From Siphonodentalium dalli (taxonomy: Eukaryota; Mollusca; Scaphopoda; Gadilida; Siphonodentaliidae): DNA of 64,000 nt. Location: positions 53,253,949 through 53,317,948 of the forward strand of contig CP136065.1 of the NCBI GenBank assembly GCA_032622095.1, read 5' to 3'. Each line of letters starts with the position of its first letter. The stretch's first letter is position 1. This document shows positions 35,701 through 47,365 of this stretch, in pieces. The translations under genes and the position numbers were made by a program. Below the pieces are notes generated by a model, which was not told the DNA's origin, ran no database searches, and was given only the letters and a program-made list of their open reading frames with translations.

Positions 35701-36820
35701 ATAAGATATACTCAGTCAGTTTTCATAGAACATGTAAAATCAGGCTTCGTTTCCTTTTTTTTTCGTACAAAGTGATGCCAGTGTATATAGGGATTGGTGT
35801 TTCACAATCTTGACAGTGGGGATGATAAAAGGCTCTGTCCTTATATCTAGATGAGAAACAGTTGATATGTAATAACTGCGCGATTGCTAAATCAGACTTT
35901 GTTGCACCATGTGTAAGCTGTGACTTGATGTCAGCACCATGCTCGATCATACATACAAATTGCAGAAGACTTTGTGGTACAGAGCATTGTATACATCCTT
36001 GTTCAAACTTGTTGTCAAATTTGGTATGATGTTCAAGCATATGTTTACGAATGATTTCTGCTGCTCCAGCAATTTGTAGCGCTTAATTATGTTTACAAGC
36101 TTGGGACAGTACAGAACTAACTAACACAAGCACATCGTGACCATGTTTGTGCTTCTCCTTCAGAGAAATTTTTCATCTGCTTAAGAAAATAATCAATACA
36201 TTATGGTAGACCGATTTGTACAAAATATGGAATGACATGTCAACAGTATTTAATGACTTCAAATATGAAATGCATACAATTGATTACGCTATTAATATTA
36301 GCAATTGTGTTGTCAATAATATCAACACCAAGCATAACTTATACATTTTAACTCACACTATACCAACTTGCACATGTATGTTAACAGCCTATTTACACAT
36401 ATAAGTTAACAACATTCAATAACTCCAGAAGAGAAGTACCAAAGAAATCGCCTTAAACTAAGTATCTATGTTATACCACATATAGACCTATCCAATAGTT
36501 GCAGTTGCTGAAAAAGTAGTCATCTAGATATTTTTTGAAGAATTTTTAAGAAATAAACCTGTATAAATATGAAAATAATCAATAAATTCCGAAAAATAAT
36601 AATATTTTTGCATACTTATGATAACGCAACCTTTAAAGGGATGATTTACTTATATATCGTAACAAAGAAAGAACCGAAAAGTGGTTAGTGTATCTTATAT
36701 ACTGGGCAATTTGTCGAGCAATTTGTTTTAGTAATATATATTGATCATGCATACCAAGTTTCATGCTTGTATCACCAACTGAACGATTTTACCATAATTT
36801 TACACTTAGCCGCCCTACTA
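32715..36820 (-). mobile_element. 4.1-kb terminal-inverted-repeat transposon carrying a FEN-like nuclease protein
   Basis: The left end (32715 onward) reads TAGTAGGGCGGCTAAGCG, then AAAATCGTTCACTTG and GATACAAGCATGAAA. The right end (up to 36820) is the complement of TAGTAGGGCGGCTAAGTG, then AAAATCGTTCAGTTG and GATACAAGCATGAAA, with about 13 extra bases. The inverted ends are therefore about 70-85 bp. The palindromic TA next to GTAGGG on both sides would fit a TA target duplication, but the exact boundary is uncertain. Inside, 32820-33160 is non-coding (two AAGATGGCCGCCATTTT boxes). The interval 33164-36170 on the minus strand is coding-derived, and 36170-36720 looks non-coding. No DDE transposase, reverse transcriptase or integrase is seen, so the encoded protein below is the candidate mobility protein. 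The small frames on the plus strand (33383-33733 and others) are shadows. Confidence 0.82.
33164..36170 (-). pseudogene. Decayed transposon protein: FEN/XPG-like nuclease motifs plus C-terminal cysteine cluster
   Basis: Read N to C on the minus strand, pieces in different frames join into one protein plan of roughly 950-1000 residues: (1) 35723-36150, with ETPIPIYTGITLYEKKRKRS; (2) about 35560-35720, with YYRVMDISNQLG and GLFTTSALDNID; (3) 35262-35576 and 34773-35261 in one frame, split by an in-frame TAA immediately before an ATG; (4) about 34690-34780, with GGVIGITEDE; (5) 34450-34570, with EMGNPFSDD and LDTRYIVDP; (6) 34067-34309, with WHSCLRDYNNKT; (7) about 33700-34000, with THEEADTR (33917-33940) then ATETDIVIIAV; (8) 33262-33765, with GCDVVSAIRGKGK (about 33668-33706); (9) 33164-33484, with PPTRSALLQHVKRATYE, ending in CGCKK and a cysteine cluster broken by one TGA. 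At least three frameshifts, one of them at a nine-A run near 35758, and several stops make it non-functional as read. From memory, the same block order occurs in a large uncharacterised family repeated in cnidarian, mollusc and echinoderm genomes. The nuclease reading compares EEADTR…DTD…GCD…GxGK with FEN/XPG I-region and helix-three-turn-helix signatures, and is inference. Confidence 0.72.
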
Positions 36821-37964
36821 ATAGTAATGTCTTTAAAGTGGACAATTATGCATACAAGTGTAATTTCAAGATACTGTTACTTCACAACTAGATTGTTTTC
36901 TCATGAGTACCATTCTACATTTTGTCAACATACTGGCCATATGGTGCCTATCGTCAGTTAGCGAGTGACATCAAGTCACACACGAACGGGAATACCAAGC
37001 AATATTGGAAGTTGGAACTACTTGTGTCACAACGTTATACCAAGTGATTGCTTCCGTTGATCAAAAATGGAAACCACTCGTGTCTCAAGTTTATACCAAG
37101 TAATTGCTTCCGCTGTTCAAAAATAGGTAGATAAATACTAATCAGACTCGAGTTCCTGAAGCGACAGCTAGTTATAAGCTTCTTTCAACTCTTCATAGTA
37201 CTGTTTTAGCATTCCTAATACATATCCCCTACAATGCCTAATGCTACCAAGCTCTTCTTCGATTGCATGTAACGAACGTGGACTAAAACATTATCGTGAC
37301 TGGACTAGATCTGTCCACGTTTCGTACGGTGATATAGTGCCAACAGCAGATTGGATTTCTGGAGGACAAACGCGGACAGCAAACGAAATAACATATTTTT
37401 TCGGCTGTTGTGCCATTTCCACAACAACGAACGATTGACGGACACACAGAAGGTCAGGGGTACACATCCATCGCATGGATTTCTCCAGTGTGTTAATATG
37501 CGTTAGCTGGAATCAATTGGTACTGCTCGAGATTTATCCAGATACGATTTGATTTATGACTAATCTCTCATCCGGAATCGATACAGGAAAGGGATGCAAT
37601 TCGCTGTCTTCTGTTGTCGATTGGACTACATGAGATATATCTATAACAAGACACATTCCTCGATTTAACGAAGTTTTTACTTTTCAATCCAATTCAAATT
37701 CAGATTCCAATTTGCAGGCGCCAATATCCAATTTGATCAAGTTGTCAAGTTGATATGCCAACGACTAGCTATATATAACGATGACACTGCCTGTCGAAAA
37801 TTAATGGTCTCAGGGAACATACATCGTTGAACGAGTGGCTGTGTGGGAAATTTTATAACCTTATAATATTGTTTCGTCCTTTGAAACAAAGACATTTCTG
37901 ATGCGCAATTTTCTGTGTCAAATCACGGTAGAGGTTGTGGTGATGCGTCAATATTCGGTTTTGG
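36821..37964. other. Non-genic sequence
   Basis: Two short blocks near 37010-37120 repeat ACTCGTGTC…GTTATACCAAGTGATTGC in tandem with changes. Otherwise nothing recognised. Confidence 0.5.
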
Positions 37965-38062
37965 TGTGCATCAGTAACTTAAATCCCGAGACTGATAGCA
38001 TGGTGTGCACCAGTAACTAAAATCCCTAGATAGCATGGTGTGCATCAGTAACTAAAATCCCA
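37965..38062. repeat. Tandem repeat of about 41-bp units
   Basis: GGTGTGCATCAGTAACTTAA, GGTGTGCACCAGTAACTAAA and GGTGTGCATCAGTAACTAAA head three successive units, separated by GATAGCAT-type linkers. Confidence 0.8.
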
Positions 38063-38980
38063 AGATATGTCTCAATGTGAGAGATAGTACACGAATTACG
38101 ATAGTATTTAATACTGTAATGTCTAAGCTACTGTTTTGAAAAACAATATTCATCTTATCATTTTTAGATTTTATACTCAAATTGAAGAACAAAAGCCAAA
38201 CTGGACAGCATGTACAATTGTTTGATTCTGAGTTATCTATTATCGTCGTCTCTATCAATGTCAGTCGATTGTTGCCGTCAGACATTGTTATATTATATGT
38301 GCATTTTGAACAAAGTGCCGCGAACGCTCTTCGTTTTTGTCATTTCGGAAACGCTCACAGACAAGAATGTCTTGTGAAAAAAGGCTATTTTATTATCTTT
38401 GCATCCATGAGTTTGAGTCTTTGCATACGTTTTCAATGCATACATATACCGTATACATGTATTTCATGTCATTAGCGGGTCTATATAATTGATCCCAGAA
38501 CGTGAAACAATTGTCATACTCAGAGGTTTTTGTCATGGAAAATTTGTCAGAATCTTAAATCTTCCAAATTGTAAGCTACATCCTTAAATTTATGGATTAA
38601 TCGAAACTCTTTAGCACTATATATAGTGCAGGTATTGGTTTATTTTGCAGATACGTATAATATTAAAGTAATTTGGACACTTGCTGAAAAAGAAATTCCT
38701 TGTTTTCAAAAGAAAATCCATGTTATCTACCAAAGTAAATGTATGAGCTAATAAACCAGTGAGTGTACTGAACCACATTGTTAGCTTTCAGTGTTTGTGA
38801 TTTTGATAATGATTTAACAAGTTTGATTTAATTTAGTTTTTAGAATTATTGTCCCATAATTCCGAGGTATAAGCTATCACCATTTGAATCTCAACAGTAC
38901 GTATAGTACCAACACAGTTACCAGTTTAGAATGAATGCAGTTCAGTGGCATCAAGTCTTTTAAATTTCCGTCTGTGAGGG
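38063..38980. other. Non-genic sequence
   Basis: Nothing recognised. Confidence 0.5.
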
Positions 38981-39300
38981 TGGAAAAATTGGCCACAAAA
39001 ATATGTGGATTCTAGACTAACATATCTTCGCACAAATACGCAGATAATGGAGTCATATATGTTATTTCGTTGCATGGCTCGGGTCAGAATGAAAACACAT
39101 GTTAAAGTCTGAAAAGTCGTGAGTTTGCATATCATCGTCCGCACATATAATATGCTTAGCATCGCTTCATTATGAGACGATAATGTGACTTAAACGCTCT
39201 CATTTTCAGCATATAATCTACTAAGTTAGGCGATTCTAAGCAGATATTCTACCTAAAACAAGTTCTATTATAAGCAGATAATGTGCTGAGAGTCGCTTTC
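38981..39300 (+). mobile_element. CAACATATCC family, diverged copy
   Basis: CTAACATATCTTCGCAC, ATTTCGTTGCATGGCTCGG, GAAAACACATGTTAAAG and CAAGTTCTATTATAAGCAG follow the order of 3234-3622. The termini are decayed. Confidence 0.65.
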
Positions 39301-39562
39301 AAAGTAATCCATCAACTGAAGAAAACATTACATGTAGAACATATATTTCAGAATATGAGAATGGTACGTGCACTTGTAGCTTCCCTAAATTGCCTTGTTT
39401 AGAATCATTCAGATATGTGAGATTTTGCTGAGACGATAACTTGAGATAATACAGACGAACTTTGTAGTCGGATCACCGGACAAATCACATGCTTGCATCT
39501 GACAATACATGTACAATAAAGTAAACATAAAAATAAGCCAAGCGTGACATATGCGCCCAACG

Positions 39563-40030
39563 ACCCAGCCTCTACGCCTGAAAATAAGCTCATATATTGA
39601 ACTTATTTTAAAAACACAAATAAGCTCATATCGTCAGATGATTTCGTCATTGTTTAATCTACATTAAGCTCTGTATGAACCAGACTTACCAGATGTACGC
39701 TCATTATAATGTGTTTTCGCTGTGGCCCGCGCCATAAAACGGAAAAAGCGGTCCACTATGGGCTTATTTTAGAAACAAAGACCAATATGAACCTATGTGA
39801 GTATATAGGTACAGAATGAACATATATCCACGATGATATGTTGGACGGTCAGTTTAGAGTTGGTAAATATTCAGCCTGTTATCGCGGAAAAAAACTCATA
39901 TTGAACTTATTTCATGTCACTGAAATAAGGTCATATTGGCATTATTTAGATGTGACATAAGCCCTATATGGACAAAACGTTCAACTAAATATGAGTTCCA
40001 TATGGACTTATTTCAATTTTGTTTATGTTT
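39563..40030 (-). mobile_element. Two adjacent CAACATATCC-family pieces
   Basis: 39563-39844 is an inverted B-subtype copy (GTGTTTTCGCTGTGGCCCGC, ending GATGATATGTTGG). 39868-40030 starts CAGCCTGTTATCGCGG and matches 42939-43110 (AACTTATTTCATGTCACTG), forming a third subtype. Confidence 0.65.
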
Positions 40031-40905
40031 GGAATGTTTTGTTATAATGTGTTAATGTACTTATTCTTGCTAAGAAACAGTGTGTTGAAATTAGTTGGTG
40101 ATAATAACATAATGCACTGGACTAGAAACAGAATAGTATGTCATCGTTTTTGTGCTAAGTTTTACTGAGGGATTGGGTTTACCCGCACCGATATTAGAAT
40201 CAATTGGACAACTGCACTCTATTCGATTCGAGGCGGGAAATTTCGACAAGAATGTATATACCAATTATAACGGGCCAATAATTCGCGAACCCCAGTTCGA
40301 GTGTTCTTAACTTAGCGTATTTCTTTTATTACGGTCCATTTCAGAAGTTATTGCAGAATTACTTGTTCGCATGCCAGAATTAATTCTGCAAAACATTCAT
40401 CAACGGGATGCAGACTGTATTCATACAGTTCCAAATCGAACATAACAATGTTTCAGATATACTCACAGACAGTTCTTACACATAGGAGACTGCTGTCATC
40501 TGTAAAATGTGTGCACTCGGGCACACATGTTATACTCTTTCCTTCACTTGGGTGATTAAGTGACTGATTTGTGGTGTAATGTCGTTTAAATCGTCAGACC
40601 ATATAACGACAGGTCTTTTTTACATGCAAATCTCCATCGAGATGTAACTGTTAGGGGAAAAGAGTTATAACCTCAATGGGAATACGTAAAGGAAATATGT
40701 TTTTACAATATTATAATAACGGCATTTGTTTTCCCCAAAAATTCGGAAGAGCAATTTTCGCTGATTCAGATTGCAAGTTTTCCCTTGCCGTCGTTTCAAT
40801 ATATTCAGATATTTATACATGCATGCACATATATGTTCCATGTACTAATGACCTTATCTTGGACAATTAGGACTTTCCAAAGACTAGGAACATGGTAATA
40901 TGAAG
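40031..40905. other. Non-genic sequence
   Basis: Nothing recognised. Confidence 0.5.
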
Positions 40906-41128
40906 TTACCTTCTATACTAAACATCATTGATGAGTAGTTATTCCACAGGAAATGTTCAGATAATAAGTTCAACAAACAACTATGTTGAACTTATTATCT
41001 AAACATTTCCCTCAATAAATAGGGCCCCCCTTCTGTAGTGTTATTTATCTGTCGTCTGCTTATATTACCTGTACATGGCTGCAAATAAATATATATATCA
41101 TTCCGTTGTACACTTTGTAGGGTTAGCA
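40906..41128 (-). mobile_element. CCCTTTCTATACTAAA family copy
   Basis: CCTTCTATACTAAACATC, then the hairpin AAATGTTCAGATAATAAGTT with its complement (about 40958-41010), CTGTCGTCTGCTT and CATTCCGTTGTACAC. Confidence 0.75.
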
Positions 41129-41143
41129 GAATAGGCCTGCCCC

Positions 41144-42246
41144 ACCAACATCATACACGTAGCTCAATCAGCGGGACCCACAAACAGCATTGTTGTAGGA
41201 CCACCAACATTACAACTAAATCAGCAGGACCAAACACTATCGTGGCTAAATTAACAGGACCCAACATCATGGCTAGTCCAAGTCTGCTCGTACTAAAACC
41301 AGCTAAGATATTGGGATAACGATATGCTAGTTTAATAAGGATAACGTCCCGGTACCATTTGTATGACATGAGTTACGCTCAGGGTTGGTGGCGGGAGGAA
41401 TTGTAGTTTATTTTACTCGTTTGTCCTAACAAATCTATTCCTGATGCTATTAATATCGGAAAGAGTGATATTTTATGGCCATAATGGTGTATAATAATCT
41501 AACTTTCATGTCAAATTACACATATTCCGGTATATTAGCTCTAACATCGGTTTGTTTACGTTTTAGCTGAAAGCTGAAGTGTTCCGTAACCCAATCGGCA
41601 AAGTTCTGCTTCTTTGCCGTCAATCGAATACGGCCATAACAATCGAATGCACCCTTATTCGAGCATCGTGTCCTGTTAATGTATTCCATCACTATTATGT
41701 GTTTATTTTTATTGTAACAGGTCCTATGTTACTTATTAATATATATATGCAATTTTAAATTTACAAATTACCAGGTATAAGTGATATAATTAAATTCAAT
41801 TTACGAACACGTGGTTTTGTTTATGTTTACCTCACGATTGCTAGAATATTTTCGCCGGAATATACCGATGTCACTTCATGAGGTCAATTGCGTTCGCATA
41901 CTTTTAAAAATATGTCAACACTGCGGTAAATGTCTCTTTTCACATTAAATTACCGTTTTCAATTCACAACTGATGTTGTTTTCAGAACAAATATCATGTC
42001 TTCTACGGAATAAACTCGTTTATTGTCGCAATTGTGATATTTTATTCCATTTAATTGTGGTTTTATGTGAGCTGGTCACTAACGCGTAAACCATGTCATA
42101 AAAAAGGTCTCGTTCTCGTAATAAAACTAGCATCTCGCTATATCAATATCTTAGCTGCTTTTACTACGAGCAGATTTGGACTACATCATAGCAGGAGCAC
42201 CGACGTCATACACATGTATCTAAATCAAAAGGACAAACTAACGACA
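41144..42246. repeat. 1.1-kb interval with inverted ends and inner short repeats
   Basis: 41144-41372 and 42089-42246 are inverted relatives: TAAACTAGCAT(A/C)TCGNTAT, ATATCTTAGCTG and ACGAGCAGA read in both. The left arm also holds three or four short direct repeats of AAATCAGCAGGACCAAACA type. The intervening 700 bp show no coding features, so this may be a non-autonomous transposon with tandemly repeated ends. Confidence 0.6.
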
Positions 42247-42938
42247 TAGCAATTTAGCAGCACCACTTAAGTTGCATAACCAGGATTATAATCTGTTCTG
42301 GAAAAGTCTGCATGGCACCACGCGAATACAGCTGCATTGGGCTCATCCTGGCGTGTGTCATCCAGTGGAAGTACACTTCAGACAGATGATATATGTCTAG
42401 GACAGACATTGTAATGCAATAATTACGATCCACAATTTGTACATGACGTGATCAAGTTAACACTAACGCTAATAACGCTCAATCATCTTTGTCTTGAGGA
42501 ATTTGTCAGCAATTTCCTGAGATTTGTCTGAGAGGTTACGCCATTCTTTCTTGCGGTGGCTACTGGTGGAACCTGCGTATCCCGGCTCGTGCATGGCGGA
42601 TTACATGTTTTGTACTTCGTTGCAGTGGTGATTATTGCTGACCAAATGTACAAGTTTAGGTAATAGTTATTTTATTACTGGTCAATAGTTCACTTATATG
42701 TCCATGATGCACTACATGTAGTTGTTCCATCTCCTTATACGTGTCATATATCAATATACTGACCAAACAGGTGTGCCATATGTATTTATTAAAAATAGAA
42801 AATCGACTGTCTATGGTTTTCTTTCAGAGAAATAAATTACGAAATTGCCTGAATCAAGAATAAAGTTAAATAAAAAAAACTTAATGTTTTGTTTCATGCC
42901 CAAGCGCAAATATCAGTTTATATAGAGTGGGTAAATAT
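42247..42938. other. Non-genic sequence
   Basis: Nothing recognised. Confidence 0.5.
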
Positions 42939-43145
42939 TTAGCCTGTTATCGTGGAAATAAGCTCATATTGAACTTATTTCATGTCACTGAAATAAGATC
43001 ATATTGTCATTATTCATATGTGAAATAAGCCCTATATGGAGATAAACGTTCAACCTAATAACATGACTTCCAGCACTGATTCCATATGGATTTATTTTAA
43101 TTCAAATAAGTTCATATCGGCCTTATTTAACTGAATTTTCATGCC
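42939..43145 (-). mobile_element. CAACATATCC family, third subtype copy
   Basis: TAGCCTGTTATCGTGGAAAT, AACTTATTTCATGTCACTG and AAATAAGCCCTATATGGAG are collinear with 39868-40010. Confidence 0.65.
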
Positions 43146-44402
43146 CAAATTATAATTAGCAGTCTGAAATTTCAAGTTGCCGATCGCACAAGTGAACGTG
43201 CGCTAAGGTGAAAACAATATCATATTGATTAAAATGTGTTTTTCTACAGAGGATTGTTTTGTGAATTGGCCTATTGCATGTACAAGTAACTGTTAATTTA
43301 TTTTGAGCTAACTATGGTAAAAAAAATGTTTTACTTTTGATTCCTTTAAGAAGTTACGTTTGCAGTATGCATAGCGCCCCGAACCCTACAAGCTACACAT
43401 TACGCATATCATACTTACAGTGTGTATATGCACCAGAGCGACTTACTGTGAAATTTATTACCTGAAATTTTAGCCGAAGCGAGAGGAACGCTCTTTATGT
43501 TTACCATACCAGGAACAAACTAACAGAAAACGCTCTGTGTTGCTACTCGATGGAAGACAAACAGTATTTCATGTTTTATTGAAATGAATAGGAGAACATT
43601 TGTATCAATGGATGACTCACATGGAAATATAGGTCTAGTTTTAATTCGGGTACCATATGCTCATTTTTCTACCTGATTTATGACCCTTGTTGAGGATATG
43701 TTGGATATAAATCACTAGCTGGGGTACCCGGTGTTGTTCGGGTGAAGAATGCATAATTTATTAGTGACCATTCAAGTCCTTTAAAATAATTATTAGTCAT
43801 CTGTGGTAAACGGCACCTATTGCATGTCAATCCGAATTAAATTACATATATCTTTTAAGTTGATAATAAACGCTCTTTATTTATAATTATTAGTGCACCT
43901 TTAAGTCATTTGCTGGGTCAAATGCGCCTATCACATAACAATCCCCTGGTCAGATGACCCATCTGTACCAATGTTCCTATATATCTTTCAAGCTGTATTG
44001 GTCAAGTGTGCCCCTTTAAGTCGTCTGAGATCAATGGCATATATCTCGACACTATACGGATCAATTTATCCCCGTGTTTCAATTTCACCGACCAGATTGC
44101 AACCATTTTGAGTATATAATTAATTATTTAGTTAAATTATGTATTAGTGCACATTTATAATGTCCACAGGACCTATCTAATAACGCTCCCGGGTCAAATT
44201 ACTCCTATTTTCAAATTTTCAGCTTCGATGGTCGAGCCGTTTGGTCGCCTATAAGCGGACAACAAACAAACACAATTGAGTTTTATCAGTATAGAGGATA
44301 TGCTTGACGGTATTATCCATAGAAGACAACTGTAGTTCATTTGTCATGAATTTGCATCCAGATGTAAGTGCGCCGGTCCCAGAGCCGCACACTGACAGGG
44401 TT
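43146..44402. other. Non-genic sequence with degenerate repetition
   Basis: 43485-43550 resembles the GAACGCTCTTTATGTTTACC part of the GGCGGTGGGTATCC family. 43760-44200 contains several loosely similar segments around TTAGTGCACCTTTAAGTC and GGTCAAATG(C/T) that I cannot resolve into units. Confidence 0.45.
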
Positions 44403-44657
44403 ACATCTATACATGTAACATACTCTATATGTCACAGTGAGGAGTTGGTGGTGGGCTGTAATAAGTATGTTAAATACATCTATACATGTAACATACTCTA
44501 TATGTCACAGTGAGGAGTTGGGGGTGGGCTGTAATAAGTATGTTAAATACATCTATACATGTAACATACTCTATATGTCACAGTGAGGAGTTGGGGGTGG
44601 GCTGTAATAAGTATGTTAAATACATCTATACATGTAACATACTCTATATGTCACAGG
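44403..44657. repeat. 73-bp tandem repeat, 3.5 units
   Basis: Units start at 44403, 44476, 44549 and 44622 with ACATCTATACATGTAACATA and are nearly identical (GTGGTGGG versus GGGGTGGG). The two overlapping frames here (44304-44513, 44510-44713) are repeat-driven. Confidence 0.93.
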
Positions 44658-45324
44658 GTTTTTGGGGTTCGTTTCCTGCGGTAGGCTATCGATCGGAGTT
44701 TGTATCGACATAATTATGACTTTCAAGTGACATGATGAATTCTCTGAAAATTATATCTGGAGCTAATCAGTCTTATATACGTCTAAACGTACTGCTTATA
44801 TTTAGTACCTCCGCTCTGTTAATGCCATGCTCATGCATATATGACAGTGCTATAGGAACACCGTTGAATCTGGAGTCGACGTACATGTAAATTTTGCGCC
44901 CCCAGGATCTACTTTAAGTATCATTATAAATCATACTCGGTGAAATTTATATCACTTTTCAACACATATGTCAAAAAAGAGTTATTTAATCTAGAGACAC
45001 TATCGCGATGTCTGTATATATGAACTAAATTTAAGAATTTAAAACAACAAAATGACATCCGTGGTATATGGTACATATGGTTTAGCTGTGGGCCGATGAT
45101 TACGCTGGCTTATATATATGGTCATAGCCTTATTATATATATTTATTATCTGTATTTATCACATAATTTGGCCATAAAAGCAGTTTCATAATTATCGGTA
45201 ATAGACACGTTTAATATCAGCGCGTGTGATGACGTCACGGCGTTCTTCAAATAACTTGCGATCGCTGTAGTTTATGATTGTTGTTTTCGATTAATATTTC
45301 GCGTTGCTTCGGGTTTATTTGATC
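44658..45324. other. Non-genic sequence
   Basis: Nothing recognised. Confidence 0.5.
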
Positions 45325-45497
45325 ATGTGATAAAAGGAATCTCACACTCGTCCTATTTTATACGTAATTTATCAACCTCGTCCTCTAAATTCTATTTGAG
45401 CCTCGGTAAACCTCGGCTCAAATCGAATTTAGTGAACTCGGTTGATAAATTCCGTATAAAATAGAAACTCATGTGAGATCCTCTATTTATCAACTGA
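45325..45497. mobile_element. Foldback element, 170 bp
   Basis: The left arm (TGATAAAAGGAATCTCACA, CCTATTTTATACG, AATTTATCAACC, GCCTCGGT) returns inverted on the right (ACCTCGGCTCAAAT, GGTTGATAAATTCC, GTATAAAATAG, GTGAGATCCTC). The loop is only a few bases. Confidence 0.8.
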
Positions 45498-45640
45498 TTA
45501 GGATTAGACTTTCTAAAATAATTATGCCCATATTTTGCCGCCGGTCGTTAGTTACACTTAGCCTATGGTCATATTAGTCTCGCACGTTTATTGCGTTTTT
45601 GTACGTCCGTTTAATACAAACGCGTGTGTTACAATGTATG

Positions 45641-46660
45641 TTAAAGGTGGATTATCTCTTTGTAAACATATATTGTATAGTTACCGGGGTATAAAATATT
45701 AGGTATGAATCGATGACTCCTGTCCGGAAATGATTCTATCGATTAATATTGATTTTATTTCGAATATTTTATGGTATAAAAAGGTGTCGTTGTTCCGCTA
45801 ACGAACAATAGTGGTTACTCTTAAAGGTACGGTTGGCCTTGGCGGTGGGTATCCTGTAAAAATATTTCCACCCGTCAAAAACCGCCACAAACAGAAAGAA
45901 CATCAAAATGTAGACAGACTTTGTCCGTATACAAATAAGAAATATCGCATAAACAGTATGTTATTGTCATATATTTGACTATTGTTATGTAAACAAAAGC
46001 ATAAAAAGTAACTTTTCTGGTGTTTGTTTATATTATGATGGTAAACATAAAGAGCGTTCTTTGTTGGTGAATTCCTGATATGTAACTATTAAAGAGCGTT
46101 TATGCCATTTGTGTGTGATTAGCCAGTAGCATTGTGCTGTCTTCTGTAACACAACCAGGCTCTTGCTTAGGTAAAATATAGTAGGTCTTTATGATAACAT
46201 GCTGTTTACGCGATGGTCATGATATATATGAACGAAACTTTATGCGTTTTAATGTTTTTCTGTTTACGGTGTTTGGAACAAATATGAATATTTTCGACAA
46301 TTAAGGCCTCACGTGCCTTTAACAGAGACCAGAAATTTTATTTTGTAATTTTGTCACAACTAAACGTTAATTAGACCCATTGTCGCTTATTACTAAGGAA
46401 TAAAACAATACAATCAATCAATCTGGGACATTTGACCTTCGGTACGTAGCTATAGGAACAGCCTATGGTATCGCCCGAATAGTCTGTACTAAAATAAAAG
46501 ACCAATAAAGTGTCCCAATTAATCATAATAAAATATTCGAAATAAAATCAATATTAATTAATGGTAGCCTTTCCGGACAGGGGTCTTCAATTCTTATTTA
46601 TTATTTTATACCCACGCAACTATTTCAAATTTGTTATTTAAAGAGATAATCCATCTTTAA
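45641..46660. mobile_element. Host TTAA element with long inverted ends
   Basis: TTAAAGGTGGATTATCTCTT (45641) and the complement AAAGAGATAATCCATCTTTAA (to 46660) bound an element with about 145-bp inverted ends sharing CCTGTCCGGAAA and TTGATTTTATTTCGAATAT. Its interior is occupied by the next element. The host part alone is about 515 bp. A solo end lies at 1081-1215. Confidence 0.85.
45821..46322 (+). mobile_element. TTAA element, GGCGGTGGGTATCC family, nested
   Basis: TTAAAGGTACGGTTGGCC to CCTCACGTGCCTTTAA, collinear with 14491-14991 over the full 500 bp and visibly the closest pair of that family. It sits between the two inverted ends of the 45641-46660 element. Confidence 0.92.
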
Positions 46661-47365
46661 ACATCCGTCAGTTAGCATTTGGTTTCCGAACGATAACTCG
46701 AGTTGGGATCATTTGATTGGAACCACTATGTTGGTTGGCGTGTTTCTCAGCCAAAAATACACACCAAATTCGAACATGGGTCCGGTCAAACAATATTTGC
46801 ATGCGTTACGGTCCTTCTTGACTTAAATTACCTGATTTGATAACATTTCGGTTTTCGACCGATAGCTCTCTAGATTGAGTAATTTGCTTCGAATTGTACA
46901 GTTGGTATGTGATTTTGTCTGTCAAGTTCAATACACTTTGCATGATTAATAGTTTTTTTTTTTTTTTTACTTTATACCATTTATATAGGCAGAACGGGTG
47001 TATTTATCCACGTTCAGTGGTGCTCTTGTGCAATTAGAACACGTCACTCCATTTGTATATATGCATGTTAATTTACCCCTGGTTCCGAAAATAAATTAAC
47101 TCTGACTAATAATTAATGGAACTGACAATATCCCCTGGACAACTCAACGGACCACATCGAAAACAGTATTTCGTGTGCGTCTGGGCAGAACTATCTTACT
47201 CTCACTCACTCATTCACCCACTAGCAATTCATCGTGTTGGTATCGAGCAGAACACTCTTATGTACTAATCCCGCCACAACACACAACACGCACCTGCTTG
47301 CAATGTTTTTCTATAATATATGACAATTGTGGAATGCATTATGGTTAGGTTTTTTTGGGTACCTT
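46661..47365. other. Non-genic sequence
   Basis: Contains an 18-base T run at about 46951-46968 and CTCACTCACTCATTCACCC at 47202-47220, which resembles a gastropod SINE tail. No gene seen. Confidence 0.45.

Noticed and set aside
32715-36820. Retrovirus-like or LTR element
   Set aside because: The ends are inverted, not direct, repeats, and no protease, reverse transcriptase or integrase motif is present.
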